Assembly: GCA_937873135.1 (NCBI GenBank) | Contig: CALMVQ010000069.1 | Coordinates: 71,063 to 120,994 of the forward strand | DNA from: an uncultured Scytonema sp. | GTDB taxonomy: Bacteria; Cyanobacteriota; Cyanobacteriia; Cyanobacteriales; Nostocaceae | Direction of reading: 5' to 3' | DNA length: 49,932 nt | In this document: piece after piece, positions 8,689 to 16,555 of the stretch | How positions within the stretch are numbered: the first letter of the stretch is position 1 | Layout: each line of letters starts with the position of its first letter | Position numbers and translations under genes: made by a program | The notes under the pieces: generated by a model | Told to the model about the DNA's origin: nothing | What the model saw: only the letters and a program-made list of their open reading frames with translations | The model's database searches: none

Positions 8689-9207
8689 ATGGTTCAAGCA
8701 ATAGATGCATCAAAAAACCGTCCAAGCGATCCTAGAAACCAGGAAGTCGTCTTTCCAGAATGGCGCGATTCACAGCGAGGAAATCTGGAAACGCCAATTA
8801 ATGCTTCTCCCTTGGTCAAGTGGTTTATCGGTAACTTACCAGCTTATCGCTCAGGTCTAACGACCTACAGACGGGGTCTAGAAGTTGGCATGGCGCACGG
8901 TTACTGGTTATTTGGACCATTTGCCAAGTTTGGTCCCCTGCGGGATACAGATAGAGCAGATTTAGCTGGGTTGTTGGCAACCTTAGGCTTTGTTGTGATT
9001 CTGACTGCTTCTCTATCCTTATATGCCAGTAGCAATCCTCTCCCACCAGTTGCTACCGTTACTGTCCCAAATCCTCCAGATTCTTTTAAATCTGGAGAAG
9101 GCTGGAACAACTTCGCTAGTGCCTTCTTAATTGGTGGTCTTGGTGGTGCAGTCGTTGCTTATTTGATAGCTAGTAATCTAGGAACAATCCTAAATCTAGC
9201 AGGTTAA
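8689..9207 (+). CDS. psaL: Photosystem I subunit XI, PsaL
   Basis: PsaL sits at the centre of the photosystem I trimer or tetramer and holds monomers together. The 172-residue protein shows the family pattern: N-terminal stromal stretch with SPLVKWFIGNLPAYR, then GLEVGMAHGYWLFGPFAKFGPLR (chlorophyll-ligating His), two hydrophobic helices (LAGLLATLGFVVILTASLSL; SAFLIGGLGGAVVAYLI) and a short tail. Form of oligomer cannot be read directly. psaI is not detected upstream. The downstream spacer contains only short gcaattag-type repeats. Confidence 0.97.
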   Translation: MVQAIDASKNRPSDPRNQEVVFPEWRDSQRGNLETPINASPLVKWFIGNLPAYRSGLTTYRRGLEVGMAHGYWLFGPFAKFGPLRDTDRADLAGLLATLGFVVILTASLSLYASSNPLPPVATVTVPNPPDSFKSGEGWNNFASAFLIGGLGGAVVAYLIASNLGTILNLAG

Positions 9208-9316
9208 TGATCAGTAAGGAGTGAGAAGTTAATAGTGATTAATAATCAACTCCTTACTATTTATTACTCAGCTTAGCAATTAGCAATTAGCTGTTAGTTA
9301 ATTGCTAATTTTAATC

Positions 9317-9341
9317 AGCATTCAGCTAATAGCTGAATGCT
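9317..9341. terminator. Hairpin shared by the psaL and gmk 3' ends
   Basis: agcattcagct (9317-9327) and agctgaatgct (9331-9341) form a perfect 11-bp stem with a 3-nt loop between the convergent genes psaL and gmk. The gmk stop codon (9322-9324) lies inside the stem. No long T-run follows on either strand, so termination is plausible but not certain. Confidence 0.5.
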
Positions 9342-9945
9342 CATCTGATTCAAACAAAACTGCTGAAATAGAATTGAGAGCAGTTTCAAAATCATCATTG
9401 ACGATTTTAATATTAAATTCATCAGCCGCATTTATTTCTTCTTGGGCGCGTTGTAAACGACGGCAAATTGCTTCTTCAGAATCCTGTCCGCGACTGCGTA
9501 GCCGATTCTCCAATTCCAAGAGACATGGCGGTAAAATAAAAATACTCAGGGCGCTGGGAAATGTTTCGCGGATTTGCCTTGCCCCTTCCAGTTCAATTTC
9601 TAACACAACTGATTTGCCAGAATGAATTTGGTTGAGTACAGATTCTCGAAGCGTACCGTAGCAATTGCCTGCAAATTCTGCCCATTCCAATAACTCTCCT
9701 CTTTGCACCATTTGTTCAAACTGGCTACGATTAATAAAGTAATAATCTTTGCCATCAATTTCTCTTGGGCGGGGAGAACGAGTCGTCACAGAAACAGAAT
9801 AATATAGCTCCGGATGACGTTTTAGAAGCGATCGCATTAAAGTCCCTTTCCCTACACCGCTCGGACCAGTTAAAACAATAAGCCTGCCTGTCGGCGTGCA
9901 TTCCTTGGTAAAAGCACCACTCTCAATGGATAAAACTTGCATCAT
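9322..9945 (-). CDS. gmk: Guanylate kinase
   Basis: Gmk phosphorylates GMP to GDP with ATP, an essential step of guanine nucleotide supply. The 207-residue protein has the P-loop LTGPSGVGKGTL, the GMP-binding region SVTTRSPRPREIDGKDYYFI, and the ELLEWAEFAGNCYGT segment with the conserved tyrosine. Start is one of two adjacent ATGs (9945 or 9942). The DUF370 gene lies upstream on the same strand after 226 bp; a DUF370-gmk neighbourhood is also known in Firmicutes. Secure. Confidence 0.96.
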   Translation of the reverse strand: MMQVLSIESGAFTKECTPTGRLIVLTGPSGVGKGTLMRSLLKRHPELYYSVSVTTRSPRPREIDGKDYYFINRSQFEQMVQRGELLEWAEFAGNCYGTLRESVLNQIHSGKSVVLEIELEGARQIRETFPSALSIFILPPCLLELENRLRSRGQDSEEAICRRLQRAQEEINAADEFNIKIVNDDFETALNSISAVLFESDEHSAIS

Positions 9946-10171
9946 CCGCTCAACTTATGAATCAATAGACATTATTTATCAGTTCTGAGCCTTTTCGCTG
10001 GTACAGTGACTACTAACTAATAAATTTTGTAGTCTTAACAACTGTTGGCTCAATCTTTTTTCAGGCATGAAAAGAGACACGAACAAGTTACGCACGTGCA
10101 GCTTCATTTTTTTTTGCTCAAAAACGGACATATAAATTTGAGCAGAGGGCTTTCATTTCAGCAAAGCTCAA

Positions 10172-10450
10172 TCAATTATCTACTGCTTTATCTACACCTT
10201 GATGCTCTCGGGAAACAACAAAGCGATTCGCTACCGTTTCCGGTTGAATTGCTGAAAGAATTACGTGGCTGGAATCAGTAATAATTACAGCCCTAGTACG
10301 ACGACCATAAGTTGCGTCAATCAGTTGACCTCTATCCCGTGCATCGGTAATGATTCGCTTAATCGGAGCGGACTCTGGACTGACAATGGCAACGACTCGG
10401 TTAGCAGACACGATGTTGCCAAAACCGATGTTGATTAACTGAATGTCCAT
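10172..10450 (-). CDS. DUF370 / RemA-like regulatory protein
   Basis: A 92-residue protein of the DUF370 family, whose Bacillus member RemA is a DNA-binding activator of matrix genes. The conserved N-terminus [19 protein letters not shown] and the segment [27 protein letters not shown] are clear, followed by [20 protein letters not shown]. The C-terminal tail is short and polar. It lies upstream of gmk on the same strand, a linkage also found elsewhere. DNA-binding function is inferred from RemA; targets in cyanobacteria are unknown. No good ribosome binding site is visible before the ATG. Confidence 0.85.
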   Translation of the reverse strand: MDIQLINIGFGNIVSANRVVAIVSPESAPIKRIITDARDRGQLIDATYGRRTRAVIITDSSHVILSAIQPETVANRFVVSREHQGVDKAVDN

Positions 10451-10925
10451 AAAAAACTGACGCCCAGCGCAGTGTAAGAAGCTTCTAAGTAACTATTTTC
10501 CATGTTATCTTCAAAAAATTAGAGTTACAACGCTGAAAATCACGCTTATATTTGTTTTTTAAATAAGAATTGCTTTTTTTAACTATTTCTGACCATAAAC
10601 TACTTAAATCTATCCAAAGGTATAGGCTGAGAAACACTAATTAACCCTTTGTACTCTTTGCAAAAACGTAAGCTGTTCAAACTGCTTATGAATAAAGGGT
10701 TTTAGGCAATTGGAAAAAGAATTTTTACCAACGCTCTCCTTCCCTTATTTCCCTATTCTCTACTTCTGGTTGCCCATTTTCTAGATCGTGTTGTAACAAA
10801 ACTACCAGTAATTCTCAAAACCTCTACTTTATATTAAGAAATATAAACAACTCTGGTATTTGATACAGACATAGTGTATCTACGTTCAACACTTAATTGT
10901 CGTTTCATAGTAAGGAAGGTTATCA
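10451..10925. other. Divergent promoter region between DUF370 gene and lyase gene
   Basis: A 475-bp AT-rich spacer between two divergently transcribed genes. Apart from aaccctttg (about 10642) and its distant partner aaagggttt (about 10694), I see no structured element or reading frame. Promoters for both genes should lie here. Confidence 0.4.
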
Positions 10926-11459
10926 GTGACATCACAGTTAAAAATTGCACAAATCTCTGACGAAGCTTTATTGGCGAAGTTTTTTCAAGAATCTGTGGGG
11001 GTATGGCGCTCGGAAAGGCGATATTATACTCTACCGGAAGGCGAAACGAAGGAAATGGTTAGTATCATCACTATCCGATTTTTAGAAGCGGGATGCGATG
11101 AATTGCACTCAATGGCGCAGATGCATGGTTTGCCAGATTCAGTCAGTTTAACTTTTGGTGCTGAAGTGACTTGGAATACGGATTCAGTTACGGGAAAAAA
11201 GGAGTCTAAAGGTTCAACACTATTTGGGGTTAAGGGAAATACATTGTATCGCGATCGCGGTTTTGCCACACCCAAACCAGTCACCGCCCAGTATTACTTC
11301 CCCAACCCCAAAACTTTGTGTTTGCGTACCGAATACAACGGTTCGGTATTTGAAGAAGAATTAAGGCTTGTTGGCAGTAAATACCGCACGCGCCAATCGA
11401 TCATCTCTCGTGCTGGGGAACAGCTGATGATTGGGCAGTACTTGGAAAAGCGAATTTAG
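10926..11459 (+). CDS. Phycobiliprotein lyase, CpcS/CpeS family
   Basis: CpcS/CpeS-type lyases attach phycocyanobilin or related bilins to cysteines of phycobiliproteins. The 177-residue protein begins with FFQESVGVWRSERRYYTL, the family signature (F-x-x-S-x-G-x-W-x-S-x-R-R-Y-Y), and then shows lipocalin-like strands, including VSLTFGAEVTWNTDS, GSTLFGVKGNTLYRDRGFA and the closing R-x-S-I-I-S-R-A. Start is a GTG at 10926 with aaggaagg placed 7 nt upstream. Which subfamily (CpcS-I, CpcU or CpeS) it belongs to cannot be told without a tree. It is followed directly by a MITE-like element at 11461. Confidence 0.88.
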   Translation: MTSQLKIAQISDEALLAKFFQESVGVWRSERRYYTLPEGETKEMVSIITIRFLEAGCDELHSMAQMHGLPDSVSLTFGAEVTWNTDSVTGKKESKGSTLFGVKGNTLYRDRGFATPKPVTAQYYFPNPKTLCLRTEYNGSVFEEELRLVGSKYRTRQSIISRAGEQLMIGQYLEKRI

Positions 11460-11460
11460 C

Positions 11461-11573
11461 CTAGTACCGCAAGGCGGAAGTCACTCATTCAAAAGTCACT
11501 CATTCAAAAGTATTATGGAATGGGCTTTTTATGGATTTGAAATGGTTGCCTTATTTCCGCTGCTTTGTACTAG
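11461..11573 (+). mobile_element. MITE-like repeat, copy A (113 bp)
   Basis: The element starts CTAGTAC (11461-11467) and ends GTACTAG (11567-11573); the ends are imperfect inverted repeats about 20 bp long (ctagtaccgcaaggcggaa against ctagtacaaagcagcggaa). Its right half contains aaatggttgccttatttccgc, shared with the copy at 49244 and, in inverse orientation, at 23286. Inside are two tandem copies of tcactcattcaaaag (11481-11495, 11496-11510). It has no gene and begins 1 bp after the stop of the lyase gene. Confidence 0.75.
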
Positions 11574-11705
11574 TACGCTGGGCACCGAAATAAAGCTACC
11601 ATCTGAGATGGGTGAAAGGCTTACCAGATAAGTCTTTTTCTTTTACCTTTTTACTTTTACTTTTTATGACATTATATTGTTCTGGCGATGAAATTTGAGT
11701 CATCT

Positions 11706-11849
11706 TTAACGACGAAAGAGGCGGACGAGCAAGGCAATCAAAAAAGGTGCGCTGAAGGCAATGCTCAAAACAAAGGCTGGCGATAGTAAGAAAGATAGGT
11801 CGGTGTAGGATTTGAGTGGAGGGTTATGAGCTGTAGCATTTGATATCAT
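11706..11849 (-). CDS. Putative 47-residue single-span membrane microprotein
   Basis: A short minus-strand frame encodes 47 residues from ATG 11849 to TAA 11706. The N-terminus is polar (MISNATAHNPPLKSYTDL), then one strongly hydrophobic helix (SFLLSPAFVLSIAFSAPFLI), then a positive end (LVRLFRR). The charge pattern fits an N-out, C-in membrane protein. I do not recognise the family; the size and shape recall small photosynthetic or regulatory membrane subunits, but that is only an impression. No strong ribosome binding site precedes the ATG. It is divergent from the gene starting at 11888, 38 bp away. Confidence 0.45.
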   Translation of the reverse strand: MISNATAHNPPLKSYTDLSFLLSPAFVLSIAFSAPFLIALLVRLFRR

Positions 11850-11887
11850 TTAGTCATTATTTAGTAACTTCAGTGGAGAGATTGCAT

Positions 11888-12160
11888 ATGCCTTACCCCA
11901 AACTGAGTGATGAAGAGATAGTTCGGCGTGGTAAAGAACTATATGACAATCATATCCGTGCCCAAGTCGAGACGGCAGAGAATATTGGCAAACTAATCTC
12001 TATCAACGTTGAGACTGGTGATTATGAAATAGGCGATGATTTACTGATAACAAGTCGTCGCTTGCAGGCTAAACAGCCTGATGCCGCAATTTGGGGAGAG
12101 CGAATTGGCTTTGATGCGGTGTACGCTGTTGGTGGTTCATTGGTTAGGACGATCCAGTGA
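11888..12160 (+). CDS. Small acidic protein of the protease pair, unrecognised
   Basis: A 90-residue soluble protein. The frame opens earlier, but the ATG at 11888 has ggagag upstream and gives the sensible start MPYPKLSDEEIVRRGKELYD. The N-terminal half is helical and charged; then comes INVETGDYEIGDDLLIT, a beta-hairpin-like turn, and an ending IGFDAVYAVGGSLVRTIQ. I recall proteins of this kind from cyanobacterial and chloroflexal gene pairs but cannot give a named function. Its stop overlaps the GTG start of the next gene in GTGA, so the two are translationally coupled and probably interact. Confidence 0.75.
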   Translation: MPYPKLSDEEIVRRGKELYDNHIRAQVETAENIGKLISINVETGDYEIGDDLLITSRRLQAKQPDAAIWGERIGFDAVYAVGGSLVRTIQ

Positions 12161-12525
12161 GGCACGGAACTGTCGTTGGGCTTCAAGCACGATTGGGGGT
12201 TGTTCTTCGTCATCAAGGAAGTTCGGAGATAGAAATTGAATTTGTTATTGATACTGGTTTTGAAGGTTTCCTCACCTTACCACCTGCGGCAATCGTAGAA
12301 CTTGGATTACCCTACATTGCTAAAATTCAAGCCAACCTTGCTGATAATTCCAGTATCACAACCAATGTTTATGCAGTAACAATTGTGTGGAATGGTGTGG
12401 ATCGTGACGTTGTGGTGTTGGGAATGGGTCGTCGCCCACTGATTGGAACTGGGTTACTTGAAGAGTATCATCTGAGTATAGACTTCTGTGAAGGTGGTAC
12501 TGTTTTAGTTGATAATATTCTGTAA
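12157..12525 (+). CDS. Clan AA retropepsin-like aspartic protease
   Basis: A 122-residue single-domain protein with the retropepsin signature at EIEFVIDTGFEGFLTLP: the D-T-G catalytic triplet inside a hydrophobic strand. The second half has the matching hydrophobic-hydrophobic-Gly element VLGMGRRPLIGTGLL. Proteases of this size act as homodimers. The GTG start at 12157 overlaps the stop of the upstream small gene by four bases (GTGA), so both are made together; the partner might be its substrate, inhibitor or chaperone. The target is unknown. Small gene pairs like this are often gained and lost, as in toxin-antitoxin loci, but that reading is only an inference. Confidence 0.8.
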   Translation: MRHGTVVGLQARLGVVLRHQGSSEIEIEFVIDTGFEGFLTLPPAAIVELGLPYIAKIQANLADNSSITTNVYAVTIVWNGVDRDVVVLGMGRRPLIGTGLLEEYHLSIDFCEGGTVLVDNIL

Positions 12526-12882
12526 TTTGTAGGCGCTTCTGATGGAACATGGGGACCTTCTATACTATCTAAAATTTTTCAGACATCCTCTACATACCGT
12601 GCGAACTGCCTTTACTTCGTTCATTGTTGTTTCTCGCTGTTAACTTAGATCACACTTATAGCAATCCGCGCTTGCAAATATAACAAAAGTAAGGTTTGAC
12701 AGTTGACGGTTGAGTGTCAACTGTTAACCTATTATTTTTCACTCCTGTACGGGCTAGTTTGGGAAGAATTCGTGAGGAGCGAAGATGTTTTTTTTGGATT
12801 AAATCCAAGGCCAAACTGTACCGGGTTTTGTAAGATGTTGTGTTTGGTTTCAATGTTCTTTGTCTTAAACCCACCCCTACTA
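12526..12882. other. Spacer with a hairpin repeat
   Basis: No gene is supported. The stretch around 12696-12728 forms a stem from ttgacagttgac and gtcaactgttaa. The unit gagtgtcaactgtta recurs near 45440, so it is a dispersed repeat. Short frames here on both strands have no family resemblance. Confidence 0.45.
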
Positions 12883-14595
12883 CTAATAATGAGTACCTGA
12901 TTTCCTTTGGTGAACTGCTGTGACACCTTCGGCATTTAAGACTTTACCATTGTCTACATTTGCATAAACCAGCCAGTGATCCCCGCATTCCATACGGCTT
13001 TTTACTGAGCATTCAAGGTAAGCTAGAGCATCAGTAAGGATGGGAGAGCCGTTTTCGGCTGGTTCGGCAGCGACATCTGTAAATCTGTCTTGCCCTGGGG
13101 TGAAGGGTTTGAGGAAATGCTTCATCAACCCTATATGATTGCCTTCTTTAAGGATATTCAGAACAAACCTGTTTCCAGAGTACATCAGCGTTTCCAATGC
13201 ACGATCTTTGGCAACAGCTACTGTTAAACCGGGAGGATTAAAGCTTGCTTGCGATACCCAAGAGGCTAACATCGCACTCTTTACATCACCCTGCTTGGCT
13301 GTAACTACGCACAGGGAACCAACAACTCGTCCGACGGCTTGTTCGGTTGTTGTCGCTGGCAGACTTTGCGATCGCACTTTTTTGACTTTCTTCAATGCTT
13401 GAGCAAAGTCGGTTCCAGCTTCTTCACACATTTGCAAGGTGACATCGGTGGGTTTGAACTTAACTCTGATAGTATCAAAACCGAACCGATACCCTGCATC
13501 TTTGAGTTTGCTTTCAATTAAATCTACAGCTTCTCCACTCCAACCAAAGGAACCAAAGACACCAGCAGGTTTAGTATTAGAGGCAGTAGAGAGAACGATC
13601 CCTAAAGCGACTTGGATTGGAGTTGGTGCATGCCCGCCGAGGGTGGGGGAACCAATAATAAACCCAGCCGCTTTCTCGACGGCAGCACGGATTTCTTCGG
13701 GATCAGCAACTTCGCAGTTAATTGATTCTACAGCAATCCCAGCTTTGGTGATGCCACGAGCGATCGCAGAGGCTAAAGTCGCCGTATTCCCGTAAGCTGA
13801 AGCATAAATTAAGGCTACTGTCGTATCTTGAGAAGTTTGCTGCTGACCCCACTGAAGGTAAGCTTTTGTGAGTTCAATTAAGCTATAGCGTACCAAAGGT
13901 CCGTGCCCAGTAGCATACATTCGCACAGGTAAGTCAGAAAGTTTATCGAGCGCTGTTTCTACTTGTCGGGCATGGGGAGCCATCAGACAATCAAAGTAAT
14001 AGCGCCTGTCTTCATGAAATGCTTCCCAACCTTCATCAAATACCTGATCCCCACAAATATGTGCGCCAAAGAACTTATCTGTGTAAAGAATTTCAGTTTG
14101 CTGATCGTAGGTGCAAAGCTCGTCTGGATAGCGGGGGTTGGGAGTGGGAATGAATTGCAGATCGTGCCCTTTCCCCAAATCGAGCGATTCTTCACCCCGC
14201 ATGACGAGAATTTGCAAATCTGTGTTTTCCAACGCACTCCGCAAATTAATTGCTCCTGGATTAGAACAAACGAAGGTTATTTGGGGTGCAAGTTCAAGTA
14301 AAGCTTTTAAAGTGGCTACACGGTTGGCGTTGATGTGTCCGAGAATGACGTAATCAATTGCTTTGACATCAAACCTCTTCTGCATCGCCTCCAGGAAAAT
14401 TTCTGTAAACGTTTCTCCAGGAGGATCAATGAGGGCAATTTTATCACCTTGAATCAAATAAGAATTGGCAGTTGTCCCCTTAGCAAGGGCATATTCAATT
14501 TCAAATCTGAGGCGCGTCCAACTGCGCGATCGCAGTACTGTTGTATCAGTACCAATAGGGAGAACCTGAACGTCACGAGGTTTTGAAGAAGTCAT
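12883..14595 (-). CDS. flv1: Flavodiiron protein Flv1-like
   Basis: Flavodiiron A-type proteins reduce oxygen to water with photosynthetic electrons (Mehler-like reaction). This 570-residue protein has a beta-lactamase-like diiron domain (about 30-260), a flavodoxin domain (starting VALIYASAYGNTATLASAI) and a C-terminal flavin reductase domain (SLCVVTAKQGDVKSAMLASW). The diiron ligands are degenerate: GHINANR replaces the canonical H-x-E-x-D-H and NPRYPD replaces N-x-H-x-P-D. This is the pattern of Flv1/Flv2, the partners of Flv3/Flv4. It lies directly downstream of the flv3-like gene with no sll0218-type gene between, so flv1 rather than flv2. The start at 14595 (MTSSKPRD) is used instead of a longer upstream frame. 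Confidence 0.85.
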   Translation of the reverse strand: MTSSKPRDVQVLPIGTDTTVLRSRSWTRLRFEIEYALAKGTTANSYLIQGDKIALIDPPGETFTEIFLEAMQKRFDVKAIDYVILGHINANRVATLKALLELAPQITFVCSNPGAINLRSALENTDLQILVMRGEESLDLGKGHDLQFIPTPNPRYPDELCTYDQQTEILYTDKFFGAHICGDQVFDEGWEAFHEDRRYYFDCLMAPHARQVETALDKLSDLPVRMYATGHGPLVRYSLIELTKAYLQWGQQQTSQDTTVALIYASAYGNTATLASAIARGITKAGIAVESINCEVADPEEIRAAVEKAAGFIIGSPTLGGHAPTPIQVALGIVLSTASNTKPAGVFGSFGWSGEAVDLIESKLKDAGYRFGFDTIRVKFKPTDVTLQMCEEAGTDFAQALKKVKKVRSQSLPATTTEQAVGRVVGSLCVVTAKQGDVKSAMLASWVSQASFNPPGLTVAVAKDRALETLMYSGNRFVLNILKEGNHIGLMKHFLKPFTPGQDRFTDVAAEPAENGSPILTDALAYLECSVKSRMECGDHWLVYANVDNGKVLNAEGVTAVHQRKSGTHY

Positions 14596-14724
14596 AGGTT
14601 TTGGGAGAGTGAGGAGTAAATGTAAATAAAGAATGAGGAGTGAGCAATCAATCAAGAGTGAGGAATCAACAAATCTAACTCCTAACGTCTAACTCCTAGT
14701 TTTGAACTCCTCACTCCTAACTTT
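14596..14724. repeat. Short-repeat spacer inside the flv operon
   Basis: The 129-bp gap between the two flv genes consists of iterations of gaggagtga/gagtgagg on one side and ctcctaac/actcctcactcc on the other. The halves are complementary and could fold together into a long imperfect hairpin, which might set the ratio of the two proteins. Confidence 0.5.
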
Positions 14725-16449
14725 TTAGTAGTGGTTGCCAATTTTTCGATGATGCACTGCAGTCATAGCGTCTGGCTTACTTACCCGTCCTTGATCGATT
14801 GTGCTGTAGACAAGCCAATGATCACCGCCATCCATCCGACTTGCCACTTCGCACTCCATATAAGCTAAAGCATCAGTCAGGATGGGAGTACCGTTTACGG
14901 CTGTTTGAGTTTTTACTCCTTCAAAGCGATCAGCACCAGGGGGGAAGCGTTTGAGGAAGTGCTTCATTAAGCGTTGATAGTTACCCTCTTCCAAGACGTT
15001 TAAGACGAAGCGATCACCAACTTGCATCAGTGATTCTATTGCTCGATCTTTTGCTACAGCGATGGAGACTCCTAATGGTTTGAAGCTGGCTTGACTTACC
15101 CATGAAGCAAGCATGGCACTGGACACATCACCTTTTTTGGCGGTGATAATGTAAAGTCCGCCACTGATTCTACCTAGTGCTTTGTCAAGATCCGCACCAA
15201 GAGATTTCATGTTTTTGATGCTGCGATCGCGCATCACCAATTGTCCCAAGTCAGTTCCTGCTTCTTCACACAGCTTGTAGGTTCCTTCGCCTGGAGTTTC
15301 TTTGATTTGAATTGCTGGAAAGGCTGATGTCAATCCTAAATCTCGTAATTTCTTCTGTAGGGGATAAGTAGGTTCATCATTACCACCGCCTGCCTCAAAT
15401 ATACCGAAAGCTTGTTTTTCTTTGACAGATCCTAAAATTGTACTCAAGGCTGCTTGGGTATTGGCATCACCATTTTCCGAAGTCATGCCGACAACAATTC
15501 CGTTACAACGGCCAACCAATTCTCGCAACTCTTGTAAATCGACTCCCTCTCGCAAGTCCACCATCTCTACCGCCACTTCCGTTTTGGCGATCCCGGTTGC
15601 AATGGCTTGAGCAAGAGGATTGCTATAACCATAATTTGAAACGTAAAAGACTCCAACGGTCGTTTCTGCTTTGGCTTGTGTTTGACTCCAAGTGCGATAC
15701 CTTTTTGTCAGTTCTACAACATTATGTTGGAGTAGAGGTCCGTGACCGGTGGCGATTGTGCCAATTTTTTCTAGTTCCCCCATCCGTTTGAGGGCAGATA
15801 GCACTGACCTGGCATTGGGAGCCATCAGACATTCATAGTAAAATTGAAAATCCGCTTCTATCTCTTGCAAATTTTCATCAAATGTGCTTTCCGAACAGTA
15901 GTGTAACCCAAAAGCGTCACAGGTAAAAAGAATTTGGGTGAGGTGGTCGAAGGAAAACATGGTGTCAGGCCAGTGTAAATTGGGAGCAATCACGAATTCC
16001 AGTTCGTGTCCTTTGCCCAAATCTAGACGATCGCCATTCTTCACAACCCGCTTTTTAAATGGCTGATGCACCATATTCTCCAGAAACTGGATTGCGACTT
16101 TAGAACCCACAACAGTGATTTCTGGAACAAGTTGTAAAATATCCTTGACTAAACCACTATGGTCTGGCTCGGTGTGGCTGATAATTAAATAATCAATCTC
16201 TACCGGGTTGATGAGACCTTTGAGTGTATCTAAATAAAGGGAGCGAAACTTTTCATGAGAGGTATCGACGAGTGCAATCTGCTCACCGCGTATGATAAAC
16301 GAGTTGTAGGTGGTACCGTTTTGCAAACCGAACTCAATGTCAAAGCGATCGCGATCCCAATCGAGCGATCGAATCGCCGTCGTGTCTTCGGCAATCTCAG
16401 CAGTTTGTATCGTTAGCCTTTTTTGAGTCTTTTCGGTGAGCGCAACCAT
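14725..16449 (-). CDS. flv3: Flavodiiron protein Flv3-like
   Basis: This is the first gene of the flavodiiron pair. The 574-residue protein has the same three domains as its neighbour, but the diiron site is canonical: ISHTEPDHSG supplies H-x-E-x-D-H, followed by NLHWPD and the last histidine in ATGHGPLL. That is the Flv3/Flv4 pattern. The flavodoxin domain starts VGVFYVSNYGYSNPLAQAI and the flavin reductase domain GGLYIITAKKGDVSSAMLA. The start at 16449 is set by an excellent binding site (taaggagggcagtt) before MVALTEKTQ. In Anabaena the adjacent flv3B-flv1B genes serve heterocysts; the same order here suggests, but does not prove, the heterocyst paralogue. Confidence 0.85.
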   Translation of the reverse strand: MVALTEKTQKRLTIQTAEIAEDTTAIRSLDWDRDRFDIEFGLQNGTTYNSFIIRGEQIALVDTSHEKFRSLYLDTLKGLINPVEIDYLIISHTEPDHSGLVKDILQLVPEITVVGSKVAIQFLENMVHQPFKKRVVKNGDRLDLGKGHELEFVIAPNLHWPDTMFSFDHLTQILFTCDAFGLHYCSESTFDENLQEIEADFQFYYECLMAPNARSVLSALKRMGELEKIGTIATGHGPLLQHNVVELTKRYRTWSQTQAKAETTVGVFYVSNYGYSNPLAQAIATGIAKTEVAVEMVDLREGVDLQELRELVGRCNGIVVGMTSENGDANTQAALSTILGSVKEKQAFGIFEAGGGNDEPTYPLQKKLRDLGLTSAFPAIQIKETPGEGTYKLCEEAGTDLGQLVMRDRSIKNMKSLGADLDKALGRISGGLYIITAKKGDVSSAMLASWVSQASFKPLGVSIAVAKDRAIESLMQVGDRFVLNVLEEGNYQRLMKHFLKRFPPGADRFEGVKTQTAVNGTPILTDALAYMECEVASRMDGGDHWLVYSTIDQGRVSKPDAMTAVHHRKIGNHY

Positions 16450-16555
16450 AACTGCCCTCCTTAGCAAATAAGTATTTGTTCTCTGCCTCTATTGTGACAT
16501 GAGTTAATTGTAAAGTTTTTTTAAAACCTTATAGTTGGTTAAAAAACTTAAATGT

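Noticed and set aside
13139-14586. Several plus-strand frames of 60-118 codons across the flv1 gene
   Set aside because: They are antisense shadows of flv1, with no domain and no start signals.
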